Source of the DNA: Thioalkalivibrio paradoxus ARh 1
Lineage (GTDB): Bacteria > Pseudomonadota > Gammaproteobacteria > Ectothiorhodospirales > Ectothiorhodospiraceae
Assembly (NCBI RefSeq): GCF_000227685.2
Contig: NZ_CP007029.1
Location: 2,516,501 to 2,580,500 of the forward strand
Reading direction: 5' to 3'
Length of the DNA: 64,000 nucleotides
The notes below the pieces were generated by a model that saw nothing but the letters and a program-made list of their open reading frames with translations, made no database searches and was not told where the DNA came from. The first letter of the stretch is position 1. Every line of letters starts with the position of its first letter. Below, one piece after another: positions 9,480 through 18,319 of the stretch. The translations under genes and the position numbers were made by a program.

Positions 9480-9592
9480 GTAGGGCGGAAGAGGCCGAAG
9501 GCCGTCATCCGCCATCCGGCGCCGGGGTCGCCGCAGGCGCCAGGGAGGCGCGAACGCCGTACGGCGGATGACGCTGCGCTTTTCCGCCCTAC
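9480..9592. repeat. A-B nested-palindrome element, copy 1
   Basis: Arm A (9480-9513) begins GTAGGGCGGA and ends TCATCCGCC; arm B (9563-9592) begins GGCGGATGACGC and ends TTCCGCCCTAC. The ends are inverted repeats, and arm A itself contains the hairpin AGGCCGAAGGCC. The overall 113-bp layout resembles a small non-autonomous mobile or REP-like element. Confidence 0.8.
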
Positions 9593-9675
9593 GGGTCGCC
9601 CGGGACACGAGACCGGCCGTGACTTTCACGCTAACTGTCATGGCGCGGGCAGCCACCCCTGAGGATGAAAGAGGC

Positions 9676-9788
9676 GTAGGGCGGAAAAGGCCGAAGGCCG
9701 TCATCCGCCAGCTGGCGCCGGGGTTACCGCAGGCGCCGGGGAGGCGCGAACGCCGTACGGCGGATGACGCTGCGCTTTTCCGCCCTAC
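9676..9788. repeat. A-B nested-palindrome element, copy 2
   Basis: Arm A is at 9676-9709 and arm B at 9759-9788, with the same 83-bp offset between arms as copy 1. The inner spacer (GCGCCGGGG-rich) is clearly homologous to copy 1. Confidence 0.8.
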
Positions 9789-10170
9789 GGGTCGCCCGGG
9801 ACACGAGACAGGCGGAGACTTTCACGCTAACAAAACCCGCGTTCCAGCCAAGAAGTCCGCATCGAGCCGGGTCATCCCCGTGGCCATGTGCTATTTTCGG
9901 TGAAGGGGAACGCATCGGCTGCAGGTTGCGGACGGGGCCAGCGCGGACCGCAGGCTGGCTTTGCCCGTTCAGAGGATCGCATGTCCCTCGGGTTGGGTCC
10001 GCGCGTGTGTTCGGACCCGAGGCCGCAACGACCGGGTCTTCGAGTTCCCGGCCCGGCGGCGCTGGGCCCGAGGGAATCCTTGGCCGAGCCGCCGCGCGAC
10101 AAAAGGCCCGTCAGAGGCCACCACGAGCACGTCGTTCCCGCGAATCAACCGCTGATGGAGGATTTCCGCG

Positions 10171-10614
10171 ATGCTTTCGATGGACACACTGAACCGCCAG
10201 AACCACGAAATCGCCGAATTGACCAAGGTGCTCGCGCACCTGATCGGGGAACGCGAACTCTGCGATACCGCGATCGCCAACGACCTGCTCGACCGATATG
10301 TCGAACGCGTGCAGGAACACTTCGAGCGCAACAACACCCAGGTTTACGGCGAGTTGCTGACCCACCGGGACGTCGCCGTGAACAATACGGCACGACGGTT
10401 CCTGGAGGGCGAGAAGGAGATCAAGAGACTGTTCAACGATTTCGTCGGGCGCTGGTGCCGTAGCGGCCTGCATATCGACAACCACGAGCGCTTCCTCTCC
10501 GAGGCCGGGGACATCTTCCGGCTGGTCTCGCGGCGCATCCAGGCCGAATGCGAGGAACTCTACCCGCTCGCGCGGCGCGTCGACCGCGGCACACAGATCG
10601 CGTCGCACGCCTGA
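10171..10614 (+). CDS. Hemerythrin HHE-domain protein
   Basis: The 147-residue, all-helical protein has histidine and acidic residues spaced as in hemerythrin-like HHE four-helix bundles: NHEI near residue 11, EHFER, THRD, EGEKEI, NHERFL and a closing CEELYPLA. Such proteins bind a di-iron centre and act in oxygen, NO or iron handling in the cytoplasm. GGAGG at 10157-10161 supports the ATG at 10171; an ATG three codons later is also possible. It stands alone between a repeat-filled gap and a thiol-redox gene; a role in protecting the oxygen-sensitive selenoenzyme system is only an inference. Confidence 0.75.
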   Translation: MLSMDTLNRQNHEIAELTKVLAHLIGERELCDTAIANDLLDRYVERVQEHFERNNTQVYGELLTHRDVAVNNTARRFLEGEKEIKRLFNDFVGRWCRSGLHIDNHERFLSEAGDIFRLVSRRIQAECEELYPLARRVDRGTQIASHA

Positions 10615-10831
10615 ACGGTCACACCGCCTGCCTGCCGTTCGCGGATGCCGCTTTCGGGTTCCTCTCCTGAAGGTTGCCGATCACCCGACCCACGTGCAGC
10701 GATTTCTGCGGCAAACGGCGTTTCGTTGACCCAGGTCACAACGGCTTTCCTGCCTCCGGTCAATGCTGATCGCTGGAACCGATCGACGCCGGTTGCCAGA
10801 ATGAGGCAAGCGATTGTGAAGGAGACTGCCG

Positions 10832-12139
10832 TTGCGCCGCGCTGCACGCCTGCTGGTGTTCTTGGTCGTTCTGCTCTCGCCGCTATTGGCACTTCCGGCG
10901 GCGGCGGACGCTGGCGCTCCCCCGGCCCCGGACCCCGAAGTGCGGATGTACGTGTTCTGGTCCGAGAGCTGCCCGCACTGCATCAACCAAAAGCCGTTCC
11001 TGCGCGATCTGGAACAGCGTTACCCCGAGTTGACCGTCGACGAACGAGAGATCTCGCGCACGCGGACCCATCATCCGCTGTTTGTGAGCCTCGCGCTCGC
11101 CCACGGGGTCGAGCCGGGATCGGTGCCGACGATCTTCCTCGGCGGAAAGGCGTGGATCGGCGACGGACCGGATATTCGCCGCGAGATCGAGGCGACGGTT
11201 CGGTCCGAAATCGCCCGGCTTGCAAGTCGAGAGCAGCGTGCCACGGAAACACCCGCAGTCGAAGCGGTTCCGGAACTGCCTTCCGACTCGGCCGCCCCTT
11301 CGGCGACACACAGCCTCGACGTACCCCTGCTCGGGTCGGTGAATCTCGGTGTTCAGCCCGTGGTGGTGACGACAGCGCTGATCGCCTTCATCGACGGGTT
11401 CAACCCCTGCTCGCTCTGGGTGCTGACGCTGCTACTGGGACTGGTGATCCACTCCGGATCACGCGGGCGCATCGCGCTGGTGGGCATCACGTTCCTGACC
11501 ACCACGGCTCTGATCTACGGCGCATTCATCGCGGGTGTGTTCGGCGTGCTGAGCTACGTGCTGTACCTGACCTGGGTGCAGTGGCTGGTGGCGGCGTTCG
11601 CGCTGACCTTCGGGCTGGTGAACATCAAGGATTACTTCTGGTTTCGCACGGGTCCGTCGTTCACCATCGCCGAAAGCCACAAGCCGGGCATCTACAAGGG
11701 TATCCGCGGCCTGATGGATCGGCGTCTGACCGGGCTCGCCCTGATTGCGGCGACCATTGTGATGGCGGCCGGAATCGCCCTCGTCGAATTGCCCTGCACC
11801 GCCGGTTTCCCGGTGGTCTGGAGCGGCATCGTGGCCGATCAGAACATCGCCGGCATGGCTTTCCTGCTGCTGTTGGGCCTTTACCTGCTGATCTATCTGT
11901 TGATCGAGCTGGTGGTGTTCGTGGCCGCGCTGGTCACGCTGCGCATGGGGCGCTTCGAGGAGAATCACGGACGCGTGCTCAAGCTGGTCGGTGGGACGAT
12001 CATGGTGGCTCTGGCGCTGGTGCTGGTACTGAACCCAGGACTGATGAACGACGTGGGCGGCACCCTGCTGGTGTTCGCGGGCTCGCTGCTGTTGGCAGGT
12101 ATGATCATGCTCGCGCACCGGCGCTTTGCAACCTCCTGA
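10832..12139 (+). CDS. Thioredoxin-like domain fused to a CcdA/DsbD-type membrane electron transporter
   Basis: After a signal peptide (about 1-25), a thioredoxin/glutaredoxin-like domain carries CPHC at 47-50 and a cis-Pro loop (SVPTIF near 98). A linker of about 50 residues leads to a CcdA-like domain of six or more helices, with the two conserved transmembrane cysteines in FNPC (C193) and LPCTAGFP (C322). The architecture suggests reductant passing from the cytoplasm through the membrane pair to the periplasmic CPHC domain, for disulfide reduction or cytochrome c maturation. The start is TTG at 10832, preceded by GGAGA. It is shorter than DsbD and has the domain order reversed (thioredoxin first). 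The 217-bp gap upstream shows no gene. Confidence 0.85.
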   Translation: MRRAARLLVFLVVLLSPLLALPAAADAGAPPAPDPEVRMYVFWSESCPHCINQKPFLRDLEQRYPELTVDEREISRTRTHHPLFVSLALAHGVEPGSVPTIFLGGKAWIGDGPDIRREIEATVRSEIARLASREQRATETPAVEAVPELPSDSAAPSATHSLDVPLLGSVNLGVQPVVVTTALIAFIDGFNPCSLWVLTLLLGLVIHSGSRGRIALVGITFLTTTALIYGAFIAGVFGVLSYVLYLTWVQWLVAAFALTFGLVNIKDYFWFRTGPSFTIAESHKPGIYKGIRGLMDRRLTGLALIAATIVMAAGIALVELPCTAGFPVVWSGIVADQNIAGMAFLLLLGLYLLIYLLIELVVFVAALVTLRMGRFEENHGRVLKLVGGTIMVALALVLVLNPGLMNDVGGTLLVFAGSLLLAGMIMLAHRRFATS

Positions 12140-12409
12140 GCGAGGCCCGGCCCATCCCACAGCGAGCGACGTAGCCTAAAGTGTGCTTCAGGAACTCGAC
12201 CGGGTCGTCGAGCTAGGAACCGGCCACATCACCGCCGGTTCGAAACCGGTCCCGTGCCGTGACACCCGCTCCCTGCCCGCTCCGAAGCGCGCGCCCGGCC
12301 GCACTGCGCGTGTCCGGCGACTGGCACGACCGGCGCAGGTGGTCTAGGTTTCGACTCATCGACCCGTGCGAGCCTCTCGGGCGTGCCGTCCGACAGCCGA
12401 GCAGGACCG

Positions 12410-13855
12410 ATGAACCTTCCCGAAACACCGCAGGACTCTACCGACCGAACCGACATGGCTGCCAGGCCACGTCCGCCCGCGGTCGACCGACTGCTGGCGC
12501 ACCCCGATGCGATCGGTCTGCAGCAGCGCTATGGACGGCAGCCGGTGCTGGGCGCGATCCGCGCCCGCCTGGACGAGCTCCGATGCCGAGACACGCCGGA
12601 CGCGGCGGACTTCGAACCGTCTCGTCTGCTCGCCGGGATCCGCATCCGGCTCGAGCGCACCGCGACGCCCCAACTGCGCGGCGTCTTCAACCTGACCGGT
12701 ACGGTGTTGCACACCAACCTCGGTCGTGCGCCGCTGCCTGCAGAGGCGGCACAAGCCGCGGCGCGGGCGGCCACGAGCGCCTGCAACCTGGAGTTCGACC
12801 TGGACCGCGGCCGGCGCGGCGACCGCGACGACCTGATCAACGGCCTGATCCGCGAACTCACCGGGGCCGAGGCCGCCACTGTCGTCAACAACAACGCGGC
12901 GGCCGTGCTGCTTGCATTGAACACACTGGCCTTGCGCAAGGAAGTGGTGATCTCCCGCGGCGAACTGGTCGAGATTGGCGGCGCGTTTCGCATCCCCGAG
13001 GTGATGAGCCGCGCCGGCTGCCGGCTGGTCGAGGTCGGCGCGACCAACCGTACCCATGCGCGTGACTTCGAAGCCGCGATCGGCCCGCGCACGCGGTTGG
13101 TGCTCAAAGCCCACACCAGCAACTACGCAATCGAGGGCTTCACCGCGGCCGTCCCCGAACGGGAGCTGGCCGGAATCGCGCACGGCCACGATCTGCCGTT
13201 CATGGTCGACCTGGGCAGCGGCACCTTCGTCGACCTGGAGCGGTGGGGGCTCCCGCATGAACCCACGGTCCAGCAGACCCTGCGCGACGGCGCCGACGTG
13301 GTGACCTTCAGCGGCGACAAGCTGCTCGGGGGTCCGCAGGCCGGGCTGATCGTCGGACGCGCCGACCTGATCGCACGCATCAAGAAGAACCCGCTGAAGC
13401 GGGCGCTGCGCGTCGACAAGATGACGCTTGCGGCGCTCGAGTCGGTGCTGCAGATCTACCGCGATCCCGACCGGTTGGCCGAGCGGCTCACGACGCTCCG
13501 GCTGCTGACCCGCCCCCAGGCCGAGATCCAGTCCCTGGCGCAGCGTCTGCAGCCATTGCTAGCGACCGCGTTCGGCGAGCGGTTCGCGGTGACCGTACAA
13601 CCCTGCGCGAGCCAGATCGGCAGCGGCGCGTTGCCGGTCGACCGGCTGCCGAGCGCCGCGCTGGTGCTGCGCCCGCGCCGCTCCGGTCGCGGATCGGGGA
13701 CCGCGCTGAAACGCCTCGAGCGGGAACTGCGGGAACTGCCCGCGCCCGTGATCGGCCGCATCCACGACGGCGCGCTGTGGCTGGACCTGCGCTGCCTCGA
13801 CGACGAGGCGGGCTTTACGGCGCAGCTCGCCGGCGCGGAGGCCTCAGCGCCATGA
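12410..13855 (+). CDS. selA: L-seryl-tRNA(Sec) selenium transferase
   Basis: SelA is the PLP enzyme that converts Ser-tRNA(Sec) to Sec-tRNA(Sec) with selenophosphate. The 481-residue product has the N-terminal PxxxxLL-type tRNA-binding helices, the conserved [17 protein letters not shown] segment, GATNRTH, and the PLP lysine K304 in [14 protein letters not shown]. The ATG at 12410 has AGGA nine bases upstream; a GTG nine codons earlier is less likely. The stop overlaps the selB start (ATGA), giving a translationally coupled selAB pair. The gap upstream (12140-12409) contains no gene. Confidence 0.97.
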   Translation: MNLPETPQDSTDRTDMAARPRPPAVDRLLAHPDAIGLQQRYGRQPVLGAIRARLDELRCRDTPDAADFEPSRLLAGIRIRLERTATPQLRGVFNLTGTVLHTNLGRAPLPAEAAQAAARAATSACNLEFDLDRGRRGDRDDLINGLIRELTGAEAATVVNNNAAAVLLALNTLALRKEVVISRGELVEIGGAFRIPEVMSRAGCRLVEVGATNRTHARDFEAAIGPRTRLVLKAHTSNYAIEGFTAAVPERELAGIAHGHDLPFMVDLGSGTFVDLERWGLPHEPTVQQTLRDGADVVTFSGDKLLGGPQAGLIVGRADLIARIKKNPLKRALRVDKMTLAALESVLQIYRDPDRLAERLTTLRLLTRPQAEIQSLAQRLQPLLATAFGERFAVTVQPCASQIGSGALPVDRLPSAALVLRPRRSGRGSGTALKRLERELRELPAPVIGRIHDGALWLDLRCLDDEAGFTAQLAGAEASAP

Positions 13856-15768
13856 TCGTCGGGACCGCCGGCCACATCGATCACGGCAAGACCGCGCTGG
13901 TCAAGGCCCTGACCGGGATCGACGCCGACCGGCTGGCCGAGGAGCAGACACGCGGGATCACGCTGGACCTGGGCTACGCCTACCAGCGGCTCGCGTCGGG
14001 CGAGGTGCTCGGCTTCGTCGACGTGCCCGGCCACGAGAAGCTCGTGCACAACATGCTGGCCGGAGCGACGGGTATCGACTTCGTGCTGCTGGTGATCGCA
14101 GCCGACGATGGCCCGATGCCGCAGACCCGCGAGCACTTGGAGATTCTCGAACTGCTGGGTCTGAATCGCGGCGCGGTCGCGCTGACCAAGATCGATCTCG
14201 CCGATCAGGCACGGCTCGCCGCCCTGCAGGGCGAGGTTCGGGCATTGCTCGCACCGACCGGCCTGGCCCAAGCCCCGGTATTTCCGGTCTCGGCAATGAC
14301 CGGGGCCGGTGTCGACGCACTGCGCGAACACCTGCACGCGGCCGCGGCAGCAATCCCCCCGCGTCCCGGCACCGGGCGATTCCGGCTCGCCATCGACCGG
14401 CGCTTCACATTGCGCGGCGCGGGTACCGTCGTCACCGGCACCGCGCACGCGGGCCAGGTCCGGGTCGGCGACGAACTCGTGCTGTCGCCGTCCGGACAAC
14501 CGGTACGCGTGCGCGGCATCCACGCCCAAAACCGCGCCGCCGAGACCGGAATCGCCGGTCAGCGCTGCGCGCTGAACCTGACCGGTCCGGGGCTGGACAA
14601 GGATGCGATCGCGCGCGGCGACTGGGTCATCGACCCGGAGCTGCATCGCCCCTCGGCCCGCATCGACGCCCGGGTCCATGTGCCAGGAGACGCGCCGAAG
14701 CCGCTGCGGCACTGGAGCCCGGTACACCTGCACCTGGGATCCGCGCGCCTGATGGCCCGCGTCGCGGTGCTCGAAGGCGATGCCATCGAGCCGGGCACCC
14801 AGGGCTTCGCTCAGTTGGTGCTCGAAAACCAGACCCACGCGCTGCGCGGCGACCGCTTCGTGCTGCGCGATCCCTCCGCCCGGCACAACCTTGCCGGCGG
14901 GACCGTGCTCGACGACCGGCCGCCGGCGCGCGGACGGCGGCGCCCGGCCCGGATCGCGCTGTTGCGAGCGCTCGCCGTGGACGACCCGACCGAGGCACTG
15001 GCAGCGATGCTGCCGCATGCCGAGCGCGGCCTGAACCTGCGCGATTTCACCCGCATGTGGAACCTGGACGACAGCTGGGCCTCGGCACAGGCGATCAGCG
15101 CAGGGCTGCGCGCGGTGGAGACAGCTGCCGGCCCGGTCGCGTTCGCCCCTGAACACTGGGATGCGTTGCGCCAGCGCACGCTGGCGATGCTCGCGGAGGA
15201 GCACCAACGGCACCCGGAGCGTCTGGGGCCCGACCGCGAACGGCTGCGCCGGCGCGCGGCCCCACGGGTCGAACGGCCGGTGTTCGGCGCGCTGCTGGAC
15301 GAGATGACCGCCGCGGGCGATGTCGTGCTGAATGCGCCGTGGATCCATCTGCCCGGACACCAGGTGACGCTCGCACCCACCGACGAACGGATCTGGCTCC
15401 AGGACATCCGGCCGATGCTCGGCGCCCGACCTTTCAACCCGCCTCGGGTCCGTGACATCGCCCGGGCACTGCGGCTGGAAGAGGATCGCGTACGCCGCCT
15501 GATGCGCCAGCTCGCGGGGATGGGAGAGGTCTACAAGGTCGCGCACGACCACTACTACACGCGCGCGGCGGTCGCAGACCTGGCGGCGATTGCCCGCGAT
15601 CTCTCCGAACACGAGGGCAAGGCGCTCGCGGCCCCGTTCCGGGACCGGATCGCGACCGGCCGCAAGGTGGCGATCCAGATCCTCGAGTTTTTCGACCGCA
15701 TCGGCTACTCTCGCCGGGTCGGCGACGAGCACCGGATCTTCCCGGATTCGCTGCTGAAGCTGCGGTAA
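13852..15768 (+). CDS. selB: Selenocysteine-specific elongation factor SelB
   Basis: SelB is the GTPase that brings Sec-tRNA to UGA codons bearing a SECIS hairpin. The 638-residue protein starts directly with the G1 loop GHIDHGKT (7-14), has DVPGHEK (57-63) and TKID (112-115), then EF-Tu-like domains 2 and 3, and four C-terminal winged-helix repeats that bind the SECIS. The ATG at 13852 overlaps the selA stop. Its target in this window is the fdnG hairpin at 2440-2457, and its tRNA is encoded 230 bp downstream. Confidence 0.97.
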   Translation: MIVGTAGHIDHGKTALVKALTGIDADRLAEEQTRGITLDLGYAYQRLASGEVLGFVDVPGHEKLVHNMLAGATGIDFVLLVIAADDGPMPQTREHLEILELLGLNRGAVALTKIDLADQARLAALQGEVRALLAPTGLAQAPVFPVSAMTGAGVDALREHLHAAAAAIPPRPGTGRFRLAIDRRFTLRGAGTVVTGTAHAGQVRVGDELVLSPSGQPVRVRGIHAQNRAAETGIAGQRCALNLTGPGLDKDAIARGDWVIDPELHRPSARIDARVHVPGDAPKPLRHWSPVHLHLGSARLMARVAVLEGDAIEPGTQGFAQLVLENQTHALRGDRFVLRDPSARHNLAGGTVLDDRPPARGRRRPARIALLRALAVDDPTEALAAMLPHAERGLNLRDFTRMWNLDDSWASAQAISAGLRAVETAAGPVAFAPEHWDALRQRTLAMLAEEHQRHPERLGPDRERLRRRAAPRVERPVFGALLDEMTAAGDVVLNAPWIHLPGHQVTLAPTDERIWLQDIRPMLGARPFNPPRVRDIARALRLEEDRVRRLMRQLAGMGEVYKVAHDHYYTRAAVADLAAIARDLSEHEGKALAAPFRDRIATGRKVAIQILEFFDRIGYSRRVGDEHRIFPDSLLKLR

Positions 15769-15786
15769 GTGATCGCCGTGCAACAC

Positions 15787-15862
15787 GGCGGATGACGCTG
15801 CGCTCTTCCGCCCTACAGGGCCAAGGTGGTAGGGCGGAAAAGGCCGAAGGCCGTCATCCGCC
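15787..15862. repeat. B and A palindromic arms, reversed order, behind selB
   Basis: Arm B (15787-15816) comes first and arm A (15829-15862) second, separated by 12 bp. This is the junction order expected between two tandem A-B elements, so the site may be the remnant of a once longer array. A 9-bp GC hairpin (15868-15888, GCGCCGGGG/CCCCGGCGC) lies directly behind and could help end the selAB transcript. Confidence 0.8.
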
Positions 15863-15867
15863 GAAGG

Positions 15868-15888
15868 GCGCCGGGGCTTCCCCGGCGC
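15868..15888 (+). terminator. 9-bp GC hairpin behind selB
   Basis: GCGCCGGGG (15868-15876) pairs with CCCCGGCGC (15880-15888) over a CTT loop. There is no T-tract. The same GCGCCGGGG word occurs in the inner spacer of the A-B elements, so this may be repeat-derived rather than a dedicated terminator. Confidence 0.35.
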
Positions 15889-16001
15889 AGATGTTGGCGC
15901 GGACGTGGGACATACCCGCTGCCGCGCGGTTTTTCGGGCCGAACCTGCCCCCGGCAGGTATCGGGTCAGTCGCCCGTGTGGCGCAGGACGTGGTCGGTGA
16001 A

Positions 16002-16097
16002 GGAAGGGCTTCGTGCCCGGTGGTGCGGCCGGTCTTCAAAACCGGTTGGGGCCGTCAGGCGGTCCCGGGTGGGTTCGACTCCCGCGCCCTTCCGCCA
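16002..16097 (+). tRNA. selC: tRNA-Sec (UCA anticodon)
   Basis: This 96-nt gene starts GGAAGGG and ends CTTCC-GCCA with encoded CCA (16095-16097). The anticodon arm CCGGT-CTTCAAA-ACCGG places anticodon TCA at 16036-16038. It has the long extra arm and eight-base-pair acceptor typical of tRNA-Sec, and close family resemblance to E. coli selC in the variable arm (TTGGGGCCG...CGGTCCCGGG) and T arm (GGTTCGACTCC). It is charged with serine, converted by SelA and delivered by SelB. Confidence 0.97.
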
Positions 16098-16277
16098 ACC
16101 GATTCTCCCGACCTGGGATGTCCGGGCGGACATCGGTCAGGTCGTCGCCGGTCCGGCGCGAGTGCTTGATCGAACAGCAGCCCGGGAAACCCGATTCGGT
16201 CCGTGGATCGCGACCTTGTCTGCAAGGAATTCCCGCGCCTTTCGATTCCCGAGTGAACCACCACCGAGGAGCGACCC

Positions 16278-17177
16278 ATGCAACGATTCCTGACCGTCCT
16301 GCTGACTGCCGCTGCCCTGCTCGCCGCCGGCTTTGGAAACGCCAATGCCGATACCCAGCATCCGCAACGCCTGATCATCACCGCGATTCCCGACGACGGC
16401 GACGCCGACCGCATGCGCGAGAACTTCGGCGCGCTCGCCGCCCACCTGGGCAACGCAGTCGGCATCCCCACCGAGTACATGCACGTCGAGAACTACGCGG
16501 CCAGCGTGACCGCGCTCGCGACCGGACGCGCCCACGTCGCCTGGCTCGGGGCGGTGACCACCGCGCAGGCGATGATGCAGATGGGCGAGGACAACCTCGT
16601 CGTTCTCGGCACCCGCGACATCGACAAGGGCTTCGTCACCTACTTCGTCGCGCATCACGGCTCCGGCATCGAACCGGTAGCGAATCTCGGCGAACTGGCG
16701 AGTGCTGCGCAGGGCCGGAACTGGACCTTCACCTTCGGCAGCCGCAGCAGCACCTCGAGCCACCTGATGCCGCGCAAGTTCTTCATCGAGCAGGCGGGCC
16801 TGCCGCCCGAGCGCGTGTTCCGCACCGTGGCATACAGCGGCAGCCACGATGTGGTGATGCAGATGGTCGCCAACGGCACCTACACGCTCGGCGCGATGAA
16901 CTACGCGTCCTGGGACAAAGCCAGCGAGGACCTGCAGCAGCACGCCCCGGTGGTCTACAAAACGCCCGAATTCACGAACTACGCGCTGGTCGCCCGGGCT
17001 GATCTCGGACCCGAACTGATCAACCAACTGCGCGCCGCCCTGCTCGACACCGACAGCACCCCGGAGGGACGCCAGATCCTCGGCTACCTGAAGGCGGGCG
17101 AGTTCATCGAGGCCGACCTGTCCGAGTGGTTCGACTACCGCGACCTGCTGGAGTCCGGAATCGGCGTCGGCGGCTGA
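16278..17177 (+). CDS. Periplasmic binding protein, PhnD family, putative selenium oxyanion transporter
   Basis: The 299-residue protein has a cleavable signal peptide (about 1-24, ending NANA) and the PhnD-like phosphonate/phosphate-binding fold, with the hallmark pieces TEYMHVENYAASVTALATG, HVAWLGAVT and FGSRSSTSSH. Members of one clade of this family are known from selenium gene neighbourhoods and are named putative selenate-binding proteins; the position between selC and selD, with its own ATPase and permease, fits that clade. The substrate (selenate, selenite or a related anion) is inferred from context. GAGGAG precedes the ATG. Confidence 0.8.
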   Translation: MQRFLTVLLTAAALLAAGFGNANADTQHPQRLIITAIPDDGDADRMRENFGALAAHLGNAVGIPTEYMHVENYAASVTALATGRAHVAWLGAVTTAQAMMQMGEDNLVVLGTRDIDKGFVTYFVAHHGSGIEPVANLGELASAAQGRNWTFTFGSRSSTSSHLMPRKFFIEQAGLPPERVFRTVAYSGSHDVVMQMVANGTYTLGAMNYASWDKASEDLQQHAPVVYKTPEFTNYALVARADLGPELINQLRAALLDTDSTPEGRQILGYLKAGEFIEADLSEWFDYRDLLESGIGVGG

Positions 17178-17190
17178 GCCAACGCGGAAC

Positions 17191-17392
17191 GGCGGATGAC
17201 GCTGCGCTCTTCCGCCCTACAGGGCCAAAGTCGTAGGGCGGAAAAGGCCGAAGGCCGTCATCCGCCGCTTCGACGCCGGGGCTGCGATGGGCGCCGAGGC
17301 AGCGCGAACGCCGCACGGCGGATGACGCTGCGCTCTTCCGCCCTACAAGGCCAGCGTCGTAGGGCGGAAAAGGCCGAAGGCCGTCATCCGCC
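17191..17392. repeat. B-A-B-A palindromic array
   Basis: Arms are B 17191-17220, A 17233-17266, B 17317-17346 and A 17359-17392. The inner A-to-B pair is a full 114-bp element, and the 12-bp B-to-A junctions match the one behind selB. The array fills the gap between the binding protein and ATPase genes of one transporter, so it is transcribed with them. The words behind its last arm (CTGAAGCTGCGGT, 17411-17423) also occur at the very end of selB (15754-15766). Confidence 0.85.
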
Positions 17393-17446
17393 GAAAGGCG
17401 CCGGGAGTTTCTGAAGCTGCGGTGGCCGGATCGAGGGGTACAGGCG

Positions 17447-18319
17447 ATGCAGAACGTGGACAGCCTTTCCGAAAACCGCGCCGCACCCGGCCCGGAAGAC
17501 CGGATCGACGTCTTCCGGCTCGACGGGGTCGCGCGCACCTTCGGCGGCCAGCCGGTACTCGCGGACATCGACCTGCGGATCGCGCAGGGCGAGCGGGTCG
17601 CGATCATCGGCCCATCCGGGGCCGGCAAGACCACGCTGTTCCGCCTGCTTTCGGCGGTGCTGAAGCCCAGCACGGGCCGGGTGCTCGCGCTGGGACACGA
17701 CACGCGTCGGCTGCGCGGGCGGGCGCTGCGCCGCCTGCGCCGCGATATCGGCGTGCTCTACCAGAACGACAACCTGATTCCGCATCTGCGCGTGGTGCAC
17801 AACGTGCTGATGGGGCGGATCGGGAACTGGGGGCTGGCCCGCACGCTGCTCTCGCTGTTCTGGCCGCAGCAACTGCCAGCCGCGCGAGCGGCGCTGCAGG
17901 CGGTGGAGCTGCCCGACAAGCTCTGGTCGATGCCCGGCGAACTCTCGGGTGGCCAGCAGCAGCGCGTGGCGATCGCGCGGCTGATCGTGCAGCGGCCGCG
18001 GGTGATGCTGGCCGACGAACCGGTCAGCCAGCTCGACATCCGGCTCGGGCGCGAGATCATCGGACTGCTCGCCGGCGTTGCCAGCGAACTCGGCGCAACC
18101 CTGCTGGTAAACCTGCACACGCTCGAACTGCTGCACGAGCACTTCGACCGCGTGATCGCGCTGCGCGACGGACGCCTGTTCTGGCAAGGAACGCCGGATG
18201 CGATCAGCCGCGACTTGCTGCGCGAGCTCTACGGTGCCGAATACCGGGCGCTGAGCCTCGACGCCGCAATCATGCGCAACCGGCAGGCTTCAGCGCAGCC
18301 TATGGAGCCGCCCGGGTGA
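17447..18319 (+). CDS. ABC transporter ATPase, PhnC-like, putative selenium oxyanion importer
   Basis: This 290-residue nucleotide-binding subunit has Walker A GPSGAGKTT (55-63), a Q-loop in VLYQND, the signature LSGGQQQR (166-173), Walker B VMLADEP (186-192) and a switch histidine in NLHTLEL. It resembles PhnC, the ATPase that partners PhnD-type binding proteins. The ATG at 17447 has only a weak GAGGGG upstream. The stop overlaps the GTG of the permease (GTGA), so the two are coupled. About 15 residues at each end are low-complexity extensions. Confidence 0.88.
   Translation: MQNVDSLSENRAAPGPEDRIDVFRLDGVARTFGGQPVLADIDLRIAQGERVAIIGPSGAGKTTLFRLLSAVLKPSTGRVLALGHDTRRLRGRALRRLRRDIGVLYQNDNLIPHLRVVHNVLMGRIGNWGLARTLLSLFWPQQLPAARAALQAVELPDKLWSMPGELSGGQQQRVAIARLIVQRPRVMLADEPVSQLDIRLGREIIGLLAGVASELGATLLVNLHTLELLHEHFDRVIALRDGRLFWQGTPDAISRDLLRELYGAEYRALSLDAAIMRNRQASAQPMEPPG

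Larger units (their letters stand above)
9434..9825. repeat. Exact-period tandem duplication of a 196-bp repeat unit
   Basis: The intergenic stretch 9279-10170 has no supportable gene. It contains two head-to-tail 196-bp units (9434-9629 and 9630-9825), with the start of a third copy at 9826 (GCTAAC). Each unit includes one A-B palindromic element (9480-9592 and 9676-9788) plus a shared flank reading GGGTCGCCCGGGACACGAGA. Between the units the inner spacer differs at several positions, so the duplication is not brand new. Confidence 0.85.

Noticed and set aside
9480-9788. CRISPR array because of the repeated arms
   Set aside because: The arms alternate in orientation, spacing is two-valued and the spacers are homologous to each other; no cas gene is nearby.
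13456-15786. 776-codon minus-strand frame opposite selA and selB
   Set aside because: It is antisense to two genes with complete motifs; low-complexity translation and no ribosome-binding site.
17422-18315. N-terminal extension of the permease frame across the ATPase gene
   Set aside because: The ATPase in another frame has every ABC motif; the permease begins at the GTG overlapping its stop.
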